Below, piece by piece: positions 1 through 9,984 of a DNA stretch of 64,000 nucleotides. How positions within the stretch are numbered: position 1 is the first letter of the stretch; each line of letters starts with the position of its first letter. Made by a program: the position numbers and the translations under genes. The stretch is from the NCBI RefSeq assembly GCF_026262505.1, contig NC_067208.1, positions 5,589,962-5,653,961 on the forward strand. Reading direction: 5' to 3'. Source of the stretch: Trichomonas vaginalis G3. Lineage: Eukaryota > Parabasalia > Trichomonadida > Trichomonadidae. The notes under the pieces were generated by a model that worked only from the letters and a program-made list of their open reading frames with translations, was not told the origin of the DNA and searched no databases.

Positions 1-2879
1 AGATCAGCAATTTGATGAGGAGTTCTTCTCCACTGGATAGAGACCACTGGCCTCAAATTCTGGTCGAGGGATACATTGATAATCTTGGCAGCCTTCCTCT
101 TAGGGCAATCTCCGAACCCTAATTCCGGCCAATTAATCATGAGAGGATGTGTGGCCAATCCATATGGAACCAGTTCAGGGGGGTCACCCCCTGAAATAAT
201 TGTAGTCTGTGGCTGGTCTTGGCGGTTTTCAGGAGTTAAATTATTATCATTTATATCTTCTTCCTCTTCTTCGTCTTCATCTTGTCTATTCATTTGCATG
301 GCGATATCATCGAGAACTCTACCATCATCGAACGATACGGTTGCGGAGTTTGTATTGTTACTTGCGATGAAATTCAAATTATTCAAAAATGTTTCTTGGT
401 AAACTTTCTTGTATCTCTGTACAATCGCAGCATTATCATTCCTTGGACCACGAGAGAAGTTCTCCGTGATGTTATCTTCTTTGCCATCTTGTGCTTTGCT
501 GTTTGCCAATTCTCTCAAAAGTGCAACTTGGTTCCATCTACTTAATCTCTCGATTTCTCCTGTTGGAACACCCAAAGAAACGAGTTTATCGCGGAGTTCT
601 CTAAGTGTTAAAGCTCTTAAGTCAGCTTTTGTGCCTGCGAGAGGTTTCTTTGGTGCAGGTTGAGGAGCTCCAGCTGAATTATCATGTTCACGACGAGATT
701 TCGATCTCATGATTTGTTGGCCATCTTCTGTTCTTTGGATCTGCATCGCTTGGCCTTCGAACGCTTTAACGAAGTTCTCTGTTCTTGCCCATGGTGTTTT
801 CATCAACTCAATCTCAATTCTTGCTGCCACTTTTTTGGTCAGTTCACCTTCCAATTTTTGGATTTGTTGGTAAACTCTTTTTGATCTTATCAAAATGTTT
901 ACACCTGATTTCTTCAAGTGGTAGTGACCAACAAGCATTGATTGGTATGAACAGACATCTTCTGGAGTGATATCGATCTTCTGGAACTCAGCATCCAAAT
1001 TAATTTTCTCTTTAATTCTCCAAAAACCGTTTCCTTGTTCTCTGTAGAAATCAGCGAAATCTTTCAAAATGTTTCTGAGTTTTGGCTCATTTACGTCAGG
1101 GAAGAACTCTTTGATAACATTCTGAACTTGTATATGGTGTCTTCCTGGATATTGTTTCGTACCTCTGAAAATATTAATCAAAATAGCTTTGATGAAATTC
1201 AAATTGAATTTCTGTGCGTCTTTCGTTCCTGGCCTCATTACTTTTGTCCTGGCTTCCAAGAGACCTGCGCAGTAACACGCATCGATGTTCCTCAGATAGA
1301 AAACAGGTTCATCAAGTGATCTGACCAATAAAAAGTCTGTTGATTCAACGGGATGTTTCGCAACAGGAACATTGAACATGTTACATGATAAACATTGGAC
1401 AGGCTCGTTCTTAGGGATCTCTCCGATGAAAGGAGATGCATGATCTGGATCTAATATCTGTATATGTTGGTCAAATGTCCTTGGATTGTCATTTGCATGT
1501 GCTTTGTGCCAAAATGTAACTAATGTAGATGCCATGCCGACATTTGTGATGAACTGCGGGTATTCTACAGTGTGTTCGACCACAATGATACCGCCACGAC
1601 GTCCGGAAAGGTCATCCAAGTCTTTGAGGAAAGGAGATATCTGGGCATCAGGGTCGTCATCGGGAATTTCGTCTGGTTTCCAGGTAACTGTGTATGTAAT
1701 ACCTAGAATAGGTAGGGTGTTGACGTGCGGATGATGGAAATTCTCCAGATCTCGTAAATTTGGTTCGATAAGGACAAGATTTAATGCAGGATCGCTATGT
1801 TGTACGGCCTGGTGCATTCTGTTTTCCTTGGCAACTTTGAGCCTCGTGTAGTATTTCTCGGAATGGAAGGAAATTGAGTTCCATTCTAAAGGAGCTAAGC
1901 TTTTAGAGCTTTGGAACTCGAATCCATTGATTGTCTGTTCACGTTGCTCTGTAAATGTAATGGATTTGTCCGATCTATCGAGTGATAATGGTATATTTAA
2001 TAATTTTTGGTCAATTGTGCCGTAATCGTTATGTAATAACGCTGAATTGATGTAAGGAGATTCCGGAGTTGGTGGTGGAGGTGGTGGTGTTCTGTATGTT
2101 GGCTGTGCGTAAAATTGATTTATTATTTTTTGCGGAAGATTAAATTGAAGGGCTGGTGCTTGAAATTGAGGTATAGAAACAGAAGGTCTCATCTGCGGCT
2201 GCATCAAGCGTGGATCTTGTTGTGGTTGCGGTTGTGGCTCCGGTTCTTTCTTTGTATTTGCTTTCAGGTAAAAAGCTTCAGCTTCGAATGTGATATTCTT
2301 ATCAGAATCTTCATCAGCAGGTTTTTGCTCTTCTGTTGGCATAGGATTTGGCTGTATTATGCCTGAATTGCTTCTGGATAATTGATAATGAATAAGTTGG
2401 TTTTGAAGAGTTTTCGTCATCTGTACATTTACCATCGGGTTGATCTGAACGATGGAATTCATTCGTTGTATTGGCTGTGTTTGTTGGCGCATGATTTGAA
2501 CGTGTTGGTGCTTCTGCTGTTGCTTTTGCTGTAGTGGTGTGTGCACAGAATGTAATGTTTCGAAATTTCGTTGATTTAATAATGTAAAATTAGGGAAACT
2601 ATAATGTTTTTTCTCGGGAATATTCGTTTCTATTTTTTCAATTTCGGTTTCGTTTGAAGTTTGATGCGGAATTTCTTTTGGTAGTTTCTTAGGTAAGGGC
2701 AGAAGCCCTTGATTTGTCTCGTTTCGAGAAATAGCCTGTCTTCTATTTGGAATTCTCGACCGAAAATGGGTTTTCCACTGATCTGCCTTATAATTGAAGT
2801 CGACAAGAGTCGTCTGACTATTGTCGTACTCAATCAGCAAGGAATCATAAAGGCTAATTTTGCGGGAAACAGTGGACAT
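1..2879 (-). CDS. TAF1: TAF1-like TFIID subunit (5' part, runs off the left edge)
   Basis: An uninterrupted reading frame starts at the ATG at 2877-2879 and stays open for about 959 codons to the window edge. Residues 1-320 are Gln/Pro-rich and low in complexity. From about residue 320 the sequence follows the TAF1 DUF3591 core: a stretch around 525 reads FYLRNIDACYCAGLLEA, followed by a winged-helix-like segment (GRHHIQVQNVIKEFFPDVNE), then IELMKTPWARTENF. Around 753 comes the signature ADLRALTLRELRDKL...IERLSRWNQ, which closely follows the TAF1 RAPiD-type helices. An acidic run lies near 870. TAF1 is the scaffold of TFIID and contacts TBP and TAF7 in the nucleus. Any zinc knuckle or bromodomain would lie outside the window. 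The start codon sits in TCATTAATG, which resembles a trichomonad initiator. The family call is firm; the exact orthology is inference. Confidence 0.85.
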   Translation of the reverse strand, partial: MSTVSRKISLYDSLLIEYDNSQTTLVDFNYKADQWKTHFRSRIPNRRQAISRNETNQGLLPLPKKLPKEIPHQTSNETEIEKIETNIPEKKHYSFPNFTLLNQRNFETLHSVHTPLQQKQQQKHQHVQIMRQQTQPIQRMNSIVQINPMVNVQMTKTLQNQLIHYQLSRSNSGIIQPNPMPTEEQKPADEDSDKNITFEAEAFYLKANTKKEPEPQPQPQQDPRLMQPQMRPSVSIPQFQAPALQFNLPQKIINQFYAQPTYRTPPPPPPTPESPYINSALLHNDYGTIDQKLLNIPLSLDRSDKSITFTEQREQTINGFEFQSSKSLAPLEWNSISFHSEKYYTRLKVAKENRMHQAVQHSDPALNLVLIEPNLRDLENFHHPHVNTLPILGITYTVTWKPDEIPDDDPDAQISPFLKDLDDLSGRRGGIIVVEHTVEYPQFITNVGMASTLVTFWHKAHANDNPRTFDQHIQILDPDHASPFIGEIPKNEPVQCLSCNMFNVPVAKHPVESTDFLLVRSLDEPVFYLRNIDACYCAGLLEARTKVMRPGTKDAQKFNLNFIKAILINIFRGTKQYPGRHHIQVQNVIKEFFPDVNEPKLRNILKDFADFYREQGNGFWRIKEKINLDAEFQKIDITPEDVCSYQSMLVGHYHLKKSGVNILIRSKRVYQQIQKLEGELTKKVAARIEIELMKTPWARTENFVKAFEGQAMQIQRTEDGQQIMRSKSRREHDNSAGAPQPAPKKPLAGTKADLRALTLRELRDKLVSLGVPTGEIERLSRWNQVALLRELANSKAQDGKEDNITENFSRGPRNDNAAIVQRYKKVYQETFLNNLNFIASNNTNSATVSFDDGRVLDDIAMQMNRQDEDEEEEEDINDNNLTPENRQDQPQTTIISGGDPPELVPYGLATHPLMINWPELGFGDCPKRKAAKIINVSLDQNLRPVVSIQWRRTPHQIAD

Positions 2880-3009
2880 TAATGATTGACGATTATTTTG
2901 TAAACTAGAAATATGAAACAACTTTCAAAAATTTTTTGTCTTATTTAGATTGATAATAGGTTTGACTTGTGAGTTCATATTATCAATAAAAAAATTGAAT
3001 CAAAAAAAA

Positions 3010-3696
3010 ATGATTGAAGATGAAGATCTTGAAACAACAGAAACTACAAATGTGGCAAATTCTATAAATATAAATATATTATGGTTACCTATTGCTGTTT
3101 CTATAATATGTTTAGCTTTAATGGTCATCATTTTGGCGTTTTTCATTTCTCAAAACCTATATAATCCAGATTTGCTGCCAACACTATCAGAATTAGCTCG
3201 AAAATATCCGCAAAATAAGATTTTCGCAATTGGTTTCTCAGTAGAAGGAATACTCATCTTCATTTTATCTTATTTTATCATTTCATCACTTAAAATACAC
3301 GGAATTACATGGGCACCGTTTTTATACATACCCTCATCTCTCTCATCTATATCATTCATCTGCATGTCTTCATGTGGCTTAAATGATAACATTTTTGTGC
3401 ATGGCCTATTCCTCGTGATGAGTTTTATCTTTATACTATTTTTTATGATCCTCGTCCACATCGGAATAATGAAGGCACAGCTCACAAGATTCCATAGATT
3501 CAAATTTTTATTAATATTATTTGCAACTCTAACAGTTATAGCACTTTCAGTTATCACTCCACTAGAAGAATCATATGTTACAACTTGTATCAAAGCAATT
3601 TCACAATACCTTTTAATATTTTGTGTTTTTCTTTATATTGGGCTATGGATTGTCGATTTACAAGAAATAGAAATCACCTTTGAAATTGCCGATTGA
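3010..3696 (+). CDS. Frag1/DRAM/Sfk1-like six-helix membrane protein
   Basis: This is a 228-residue protein with a short acidic N-terminus (MIEDEDLETTETT) and about six hydrophobic segments. After the first helix comes a loop with LPTLSELARKYPQNKIFAIGF, which resembles the 'ISe...ppq..iF' loop of the Frag1/DRAM/Sfk1 family. That family acts in GPI-lipid remodelling (PGAP2), lysosomal autophagy (DRAM) or plasma-membrane lipid organisation (Sfk1). The frame is open upstream to 2950, but only from a TTG; the first ATG, after an A-rich leader, is the likely start. It is divergent from the TAF1-like gene, with about 130 bp between starts. The subfamily cannot be decided from sequence alone. Confidence 0.6.
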   Translation: MIEDEDLETTETTNVANSININILWLPIAVSIICLALMVIILAFFISQNLYNPDLLPTLSELARKYPQNKIFAIGFSVEGILIFILSYFIISSLKIHGITWAPFLYIPSSLSSISFICMSSCGLNDNIFVHGLFLVMSFIFILFFMILVHIGIMKAQLTRFHRFKFLLILFATLTVIALSVITPLEESYVTTCIKAISQYLLIFCVFLYIGLWIVDLQEIEITFEIAD

Positions 3697-4058
3697 TTTT
3701 CAACAATTAATAACGAACGTTTAAAAAAACAGTTGAAATTTCGAGTTTATTATTATGTACGATGCATAGTTACATTACATTATGAGAAACTAATGCTTTG
3801 TTTCTCTGATATTATTGTTTTAGGAGATATTATTTTTTTATAGATTGTTATAAAGATTTGTTTGTTTATTCACTATACTTTTTTCATCATTTTGAACTAA
3901 TTTTATTATAAGATAGAAAATTTTTCTTTAGTATTAAAAATAATTTTAAATTATCTCAAAAAAATCTAATGAAAATACTACTTTTGATAAATATTTGAAT
4001 AGAACTATAACAATTGTTTATAAGTTGTCGAATAAATAACAAATATAACAAAATAAAA
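3697..4058. other. AT-rich intergenic spacer
   Basis: This spacer separates two convergent genes. It holds poly-T and poly-A runs and no coding signal that I can support. Confidence 0.6.
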
Positions 4059-5264
4059 TTATTGTTGGCTTGTAGGAATTAAAAGATTGAGTTGGGCATC
4101 ATCTATCTCCCTCAAGTGTTCAATATATTCAGGAAGAGTGTTACCGTATGTGTTATCGTCCATGAAAAATCTGTTTAGATATTTTATGGCTTTTATTAGA
4201 GTTTGTTCGTATATTTGGAGTTGTTTAGCATTGTTTGCATTAAAATCTGTTGGAATGGCAAGGACTTTATCACTTGTACGCGAAACAATTCGAGAAGAAA
4301 TTGCTTGAGGAACAAGAATGCATGGAAGTGGAACATTTATAATGTTTGATATCTCCCTGATATAATGTGTAGCAAATCCAAGATATGCGCGCATCTCATT
4401 AAATTCTTTCACATTACTTGGAGTTTGATAGTAAGTAAGTCCACAAAAGTTTTTATTTGATGTATATGGGAATATTTGTTTGAGTTCATTCAACGAAATC
4501 AGTCTAAATTTTTTCATTTTCTGATATTCACTTTTATCTTCTTTTGGAACTTGTTTTCTTGCTCTATTGGCTTCAATGTGTTGTTTTAATGCGTCAACAG
4601 CTGCTTGTCTATCGATTTCGCTTTGAGAAACAATGGTCGCTTCTTGCATATTTTGATTTTGCTGAATAAACTCATGCTGCACTCGGCGTTTTTCTTTAAG
4701 AGCCTCCTCGTAATCGTGTTTAATCTCCGATAATTCTTCTAAATTAATTCCGCTTTGAACGAGTTTATTTTTTGCTTCTTCAAATTCTTTTTGTGCTGCA
4801 TCTAATGCCTCTAACTGTTGTTTAATTGCGTTTATATTACGATAATCAATAGTTAGAATCAAATCTAAGTTTAAATCGATGATATCTTTATTAATTTCTG
4901 ATTTGTTGCAGTAAAATCCTGATGTAAACTCTAATAAAAATAATCCCACTGGTGGTTTAGCTGTTTTTGTTGGCCCAAGGAAGATTAAGTTGTTTAAATC
5001 GAAATCTACTTCGCGTTGTTTAAGAATTACTCTAAATCTTTTAGTGTTAGTATGTAATTCTCTGAATTTACTGAGAGATTCGGCGATCCATGAAAGTTTA
5101 TTATCGACTTGAACACCTTCATTCAAATAAATCTCGTCATTATCGATTGCTAGCGTTAACTTTGGTATTGTTTCAAAGGGTTCATCTACAAACATTGAAA
5201 TGGCTATAATATCGCTTATATGAAAATCAGGAGGAAGGAACACACATGGAATATTTTCCCCCAT
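4059..5264 (-). CDS. UVRAG/Atg14-like coiled-coil protein (possible PI3K complex subunit)
   Basis: A 401-residue protein. The N-terminal ~150 residues look like a beta-rich domain (possibly C2-like). Residues ~155-240 are a charged coiled coil (LEALDAAQKEFEEAKNKLVQ). The C-terminal part has RAYLGFATHYIREISNIINV followed by a VPLP stretch and a long helix (YEQTLIKAIKYLNRFFMDDN). The order C2-like, coiled coil, and an 'LGx..hyi..is..l.vPL' segment matches UVRAG/Vps38 and Atg14, which join Vps34 and Beclin on endosomes or autophagosomes. The match is by pattern and no catalytic residues are expected. The start ATG follows a GGAAAATATT-type leader and is the first in frame. Confidence 0.5.
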   Translation of the reverse strand: MGENIPCVFLPPDFHISDIIAISMFVDEPFETIPKLTLAIDNDEIYLNEGVQVDNKLSWIAESLSKFRELHTNTKRFRVILKQREVDFDLNNLIFLGPTKTAKPPVGLFLLEFTSGFYCNKSEINKDIIDLNLDLILTIDYRNINAIKQQLEALDAAQKEFEEAKNKLVQSGINLEELSEIKHDYEEALKEKRRVQHEFIQQNQNMQEATIVSQSEIDRQAAVDALKQHIEANRARKQVPKEDKSEYQKMKKFRLISLNELKQIFPYTSNKNFCGLTYYQTPSNVKEFNEMRAYLGFATHYIREISNIINVPLPCILVPQAISSRIVSRTSDKVLAIPTDFNANNAKQLQIYEQTLIKAIKYLNRFFMDDNTYGNTLPEYIEHLREIDDAQLNLLIPTSQQ

Positions 5265-6446
5265 TTCTATTCTGCGAAATAAAAGAAAAATTCTGATTAG
5301 ATGAAATTTATATTGAGGTCGTTAGCTTTTTGGCTATTTGGGGATTTAAACAGCAAATTTCTTTATTTGAAGCGAGATTTGATTCCCGATTAGATGAGTT
5401 AATGGTTTTATTGCATAACATTCATATTCAAGTTTTTGCTAGAGTCAAACAAGATTAATTGAGGATTGTTGCACTTATATTGTTATTAATTGATGTTCAA
5501 GTTAGGACAACTTAATTCATTCAAAATGTCATCAAGGAAATAGTTTCTACAAGCTCATATATTGTGTATAATCTGATATATGTTTTACACTTTTGATATT
5601 CAAAAAAAAATCTTGAATATAAGGAAAGAAAATAATAGAAAATTGAATGATGGTAATATAACATTTGATACATTCGCAAGTGAGATAGAATAAATGTGCA
5701 ATTTGGAATGGATAAAGCAATGAAAGTTTTATCTGATATTTCAAATCAAGTAAAAATTTCAAATTGCATACATATTGGTATCATATTGTTAACCAGCATT
5801 AAATATGCATGATTTCAAGAAAAATTTTAAAAGTAAATTCGAATTGTCTTGGCAAATATGTTAAAACATGAATTTCACATTAAATTATGATATAATGTCA
5901 TGTACCAATATTAATTTAAATGTTAGTTTATTACCGAATGAGAAATTTTGAACCCTTCAGAAAAAATTCAGTTTGTTTTCTAGATTATGTTACTACTAAT
6001 AATAAACTAAAATTATAAAATTTACAAAAATTGTTCTCCATGTAAAGTCCTTTTTTTGATAGGGTGTTGGTCATTCGTTTCAATGAAAAACTTTTTGATC
6101 TTAAAATATTATCTGTATGTGTAAGTGTAATATAATGTTAAGTATTCGTGAATTTGATGAAGTTTGTTTGATTTTGCTCTCAAATTTTATGAATTTGTTG
6201 ACATGAAAATGATTAGGATTTAAATCAGTGAAATATTCAATATATCCTTATTTTGATTCTGTCATCAATCACAATTTTATATGTTTATACGGCCAGAATT
6301 TCATTCAAAATATTCTATCTTAACTTTACAATTGTTAGTTTATTTTATTATATACATCAAGATATTTATGATTCTTTGATTTTACTTTTCTTTGAGGTTC
6401 TCAAATTATGACCAAACTTTTTATCAAATTACTTTTAATATTTTTC
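5265..6446. other. 1.2-kb AT-rich intergenic region
   Basis: Short reading frames occur here (for example 71 codons at 5547-5762, minus strand) but they lack gene-like composition. I see no RNA gene, repeat or mobile element. Confidence 0.55.
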
Positions 6447-7799
6447 ATGGAAACATTACCAAGCATCCTTAGCGAAATAGAGCTCCCACAGTGGTATGAA
6501 GACTTCGAAGTCGTTCGCTCTACCTTATTGAACATAAATGAAGACGAAATCGAATACACACAAGAGATGATTGAACAGTCTGCAATTTACTACTCACATC
6601 AGAAGTTAATCGCTGAATTAATTGTTTACATCTCTTCAATCAGAGAACAAAATCAGAAACAATTAGCTCAGCTTGTTTATCTTTTGTCTCAGAACAACAA
6701 CATTTTCAAGAATCAGATACTTGAACTTAGCACAGGTGTCTTCTTACGCCAATTATACCTTAATCAAGTCTTTTCACTTGAAAATATTAAGGAAAAGCTC
6801 GAAACAGACCCATCACAAAAAATTTATTTTGCTCCAGAGCTTGATCTTCACGATAATGATGAGTCAACTTTATTATTTGATCAGAAGGTTTCTCTTTCCG
6901 AGTTAGCTGAGAACAACTGGCAACTTTTCAATGAAATCATAGAAAATCATTGCCAGAGAAATTCAATCGAGCATGCATTAAGAAATGATGACAATCAGTA
7001 CTTCTTCGAACTCACTTCAAACATCAATTTTGTTGCAACATCCGAATTACTCGCCAAGGCTGCTTTCTATGGCTCTGAAAATGTTTTCAGATTCCTTTTA
7101 GTCAGTGGTGCCCAAATCACAGAAGCTGTCACAATTTCCGCTGTAAAAGGAGGATGCGCCGCAATCATCCGTTTATGCCTCCAGAACAACGGTAACTTCG
7201 AAAAGTGCCTCAAGGCTGCAGCAGAATACCATAGAGATGATATTTTCGACTGGATCTATGAGAATATGGATACAAAAGAATTGCCAGTTAATGAATTCAT
7301 CGGTTTCATGAATCCACGTGCAGTTCTTCATGCTATATTCCGTGGAGTAGATCCAAACGAGTTCGCCAAGTACAAGACAACTTGCCTTCACGATGCAGTC
7401 AAGAATGATGATGATCTTCTTGCCCTTACACTCATAAAGAACGGTGCTTCTCCAGATGCAAAGGATATTAACGGAATGACACCATTGCATTATGCTCATT
7501 CAAGAAAGATTGTCAAGATCTTGATTGATGCTGGTGCTGATATCGAAGCACGTGACAACAGTGGTGCAACACCATTGTTTGCTGCTGTTCTTAGAAATGA
7601 AAACGTCGTCATTCGTGCTCTTTACGATTTCGGTGCTAATATCAATGCAACAAACTTCACAAAGAAGACACCATACATGCTTGCAAAGGAATGGAAGAAT
7701 TCCAATGCTGCAGATTTCCTCGCTCATCTTGGATGCTCAGTTGCTATCAAGACTGAGAAGAAGAACAATTCTAGCCGCGGATATTATTTGTTATTATAA
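6447..7799 (+). CDS. Ankyrin-repeat protein (trichomonad DUF3447-like family)
   Basis: The protein begins METLPSILSEIELPQWYEDF. The N-terminal ~130 residues are helical and match the layout of the large trichomonad ankyrin family. Degenerate repeats follow from ~170, and clear ANK repeats occupy ~310-440 (GMTPLHYAHSRKIVKILIDAGADI, then GATPLFAAVLRNENVVIRAL, each with the GADI/GANI turn). The frame is open from an upstream ATG at 6408, but the 13 extra residues (KLFIKLLLIFF) look like translated T-rich leader rather than a signal peptide, so the inner ATG is preferred. Function is unknown beyond protein binding; the family is expanded in Trichomonas. Confidence 0.8.
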   Translation: METLPSILSEIELPQWYEDFEVVRSTLLNINEDEIEYTQEMIEQSAIYYSHQKLIAELIVYISSIREQNQKQLAQLVYLLSQNNNIFKNQILELSTGVFLRQLYLNQVFSLENIKEKLETDPSQKIYFAPELDLHDNDESTLLFDQKVSLSELAENNWQLFNEIIENHCQRNSIEHALRNDDNQYFFELTSNINFVATSELLAKAAFYGSENVFRFLLVSGAQITEAVTISAVKGGCAAIIRLCLQNNGNFEKCLKAAAEYHRDDIFDWIYENMDTKELPVNEFIGFMNPRAVLHAIFRGVDPNEFAKYKTTCLHDAVKNDDDLLALTLIKNGASPDAKDINGMTPLHYAHSRKIVKILIDAGADIEARDNSGATPLFAAVLRNENVVIRALYDFGANINATNFTKKTPYMLAKEWKNSNAADFLAHLGCSVAIKTEKKNNSSRGYYLLL

Positions 7800-8361
7800 A
7801 CTGTTTTTATTCTATCCTTTTAAAAATCAACATTCTTTTTAGCATTTTAGGTGGTATGCAATACCTTAAGAATGATATTCTCATCTCAAAAAATTGATGC
7901 CGAGATACCTGTTTCAAAATTAATTATCTATTAATTACTTCCGAGCCAAAATGCTTTATATAGAAAAACTAGGCTTATTAATGTGAGAAAATATATTTTG
8001 TTATTTTGATAAAATCATCAATTCTCAAGATCAGCAATTTCGGTATGCTGATACAAGCATTTTTGTGTGTATTGCTATTTCTCATGTTGGTGAAAGCGAG
8101 ATGCAAAAATAAAAATTGTTTGAAATTATCACTCGTTATTTTTGATAAACAATTTATAAAAACAATTTTACATGATATTCATTTTCAATATACGTCCATA
8201 AAAATCGAAATATGCGAAAATTGAAATTCATCAATAATAAATCTTGCGAATTGCTGAAAAATAATTTTATAATATTGATTTTTGTTATATTTTAAATGAG
8301 AATGCATAATTTCTTGAACAAAAACTAAAGGCGGCTGGAGCGGTTTGGTCGACCTTTCGAA
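7800..8361. other. Intergenic spacer upstream of eL42
   Basis: AT-rich, with short unconvincing reading frames (8006-8224 plus; 8185-8460 minus overlaps eL42). The last 30 bases before the eL42 ATG are unusually GC-rich (GGCGGCTGGAGCGG) and include GGTCGACCTTTCGAA, likely promoter or leader. Confidence 0.5.
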
Positions 8362-8676
8362 ATGGTTCATCATCCAAAGACCAAGAAATTCTTCTGCAAG
8401 TTCTGCAAGAAGCACACAATGTGCAAGGTTTCTCAGGCTTCCCGTGGTGAAGAACGCCACTCCGCCCTCGGTCGTCGCCGTTACGATCGTAAGCAGAAAG
8501 GTTTCGGTGGCCGTGTTAAACCAATTCTTCGTCGTTCCAAGAAGACATCCAAGAAGATTTCTCTTCGTTTCACATGCCAGTCATGCAAGAAGGCTACAAT
8601 GTATTGCCTTGGCCGCCTTCGTAAATTCGAATGGACTGTAGAGAAGAAGAAGAAACATGCTGAACCAACATGGTAA
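8362..8676 (+). CDS. RPL36A: 60S ribosomal protein eL42 (L36a/L44)
   Basis: A 104-residue basic protein, full length for the family. It shows the eL42 hallmarks: MVHHPKTKKFFCKFCKKHT at the N-terminus, RRRYDRKQKGFGG in the middle, and zinc-binding Cys12, Cys15, Cys72 and Cys75. It sits near the E site of the large ribosomal subunit. Codon choice is stronger (CGT, AAG, TCC) than in the neighbours, as expected for a highly expressed gene. The start follows CCTTTCGAA directly, so the 5' leader must be very short. Confidence 0.95.
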   Translation: MVHHPKTKKFFCKFCKKHTMCKVSQASRGEERHSALGRRRYDRKQKGFGGRVKPILRRSKKTSKKISLRFTCQSCKKATMYCLGRLRKFEWTVEKKKKHAEPTW

Positions 8677-9076
8677 AATGCATTTCGTTTATTTTCTTAA
8701 TACATATTTCAATTTTTACTAAAATTTAAAATCAAAATCCTTTTAAATCAGTAAAATAAAACATAAAAATAATCTCAACTGGAAGTTCAATTTTGAGTGA
8801 ATTCATATTTTTGTTGTGATATTTGTCGTGTTTTGTTGAGGATGAGAATTATATCAAATTGTACTTGATTTATAAAAATGGAATCAATAATACAACACAG
8901 ATAATATTTTATTTATATTTTCATATGATGGTAATAAGAAAATATGCGCAAATGATGAGAAAATATCATTGAGCATAATTCAAATTACATAAAAGCAGAA
9001 AATGGCTTTGTTTTCTGAAAACACGTATATATTCTAATAATTGTTTTCGGTATATGGCTGTAAAATCTGAAATGAA
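8677..9076. other. Intergenic spacer between convergent genes
   Basis: AT-rich, no supported gene, RNA or repeat. Confidence 0.6.
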
Positions 9077-9931
9077 TCAGTCATCGATATCCATAAAATT
9101 GGAAGTAAAGTTTCCGTCATCATCAAGTAATTCTGGATGATCTTCTAATTTCTCTCCACGTTCCAAAATTCCTTCTTTCTGTAAGCGATTAAACTCCATG
9201 ACAGCTTCATGGACAGCAGCAGCCTTTTCATCATGAATAAGTACCTTTTCGTTTTGTTCTGCTGAAAGGCCACCTCTTGCCCAAGCATGGATAACTCTTC
9301 TGTCTTCATCTTCAACTGGAGTGTCATCTAAGTATCTGAGCTCTTTATTCTTTGCAATTAGCTGTCTTCTGTGATCAGACATGTTTCTGCATACAGGATT
9401 ACCACTGTTACGTAAAACACGAAGATTTGGAAGCGTTGGTAAATATTCTGCGAAAGCAGGGTCTTCAATTCCATTTTCTGATATATTAAGAACTGTAATT
9501 GATGGTGCTGCTGAAATTCCTGATATACTATCTGGTCTCTTCAGCTTATTATGATCGATTTCGAGAGTATTTAATTCATGAAGTCCTTCTAAGCCTTCAA
9601 TCTGTGTAATATAGTTGTATGATAGAATTAAATTCTTTAGGTGGTGTAAATTTTCAAGGCCTTCAATTTTTTCAAGTAAATTATTATGAAGGAATAAAGA
9701 GTTCAAATTTGTAAGTTGTGATAAACCTTTGATCTCTGATATGGCATTGTTATTTAGCCAGAGTGATCTAAGACCTGTAAATTGATCTAAATTTGTAATA
9801 TCAGTGATAGATAGGTAATGTAAATAGAGTTTTTCGTTTAATCTTGGTGTATCATATCCACCATTCTTTTTTATTGATTCCTTGATCATTTTTTCTGTGA
9901 TTTCATTTCCCTTTTGATCTTCTTCTTCCAT
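9077..9931 (-). CDS. DNAAF1: Dynein axonemal assembly factor 1 (LRRC50/ODA7)
   Basis: A 284-residue protein starting with ITEKMIKESIKKNGGYDTPRLNEKLYLHY, the characteristic DNAAF1 lead-in. Five or six SDS22-type leucine-rich repeats follow (about 45-185, e.g. LRSLWLNNNAISEIKGL), then an LRR cap with NPVCRNMSDHRRQLIAKN...LRYLDDTPV. The short acidic tail (HPELLDDDGNFTSNFMDIDD) is kept; the long C-terminal extension of animal orthologues is absent. It is a cytoplasmic co-chaperone factor for preassembly of outer and inner dynein arms. It is divergent from the gene at 9985 with only 53 bp between starts, so they share one promoter region. Confidence 0.85.
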   Translation of the reverse strand: MEEEDQKGNEITEKMIKESIKKNGGYDTPRLNEKLYLHYLSITDITNLDQFTGLRSLWLNNNAISEIKGLSQLTNLNSLFLHNNLLEKIEGLENLHHLKNLILSYNYITQIEGLEGLHELNTLEIDHNKLKRPDSISGISAAPSITVLNISENGIEDPAFAEYLPTLPNLRVLRNSGNPVCRNMSDHRRQLIAKNKELRYLDDTPVEDEDRRVIHAWARGGLSAEQNEKVLIHDEKAAAVHEAVMEFNRLQKEGILERGEKLEDHPELLDDDGNFTSNFMDIDD

Positions 9932-9966
9932 TTTTCTCCAAAAAATAACGAAAACTAAATTTTAGG

Positions 9967-9975
9967 AAAAGTGAC
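9967..9975 (+). promoter_or_regulatory. AAAAGTGAC element in a 53-bp divergent promoter
   Basis: The nonamer lies 9 bp before the ATG at 9985 and, in reverse orientation, about 35 bp before the DNAAF1 ATG. The same nonamer recurs before other genes here (16479, 60841; reversed at 55347 and 59082). The promoter role is inferred from this recurrence. Confidence 0.4.
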
Positions 9976-9984
9976 AATTCTAAA

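Noticed and set aside
76-2366. Plus-strand open frames of 60-108 codons
   Set aside because: They are antisense shadows of the TAF1-like gene, whose minus-strand frame is open across the whole stretch.
2630-2833. 67-codon minus-strand frame (MSTTIVRRLL...)
   Set aside because: A different frame within the 5' part of the TAF1-like gene.
8185-8460. 91-codon minus-strand frame
   Set aside because: It overlaps the well-supported eL42 gene in antisense.
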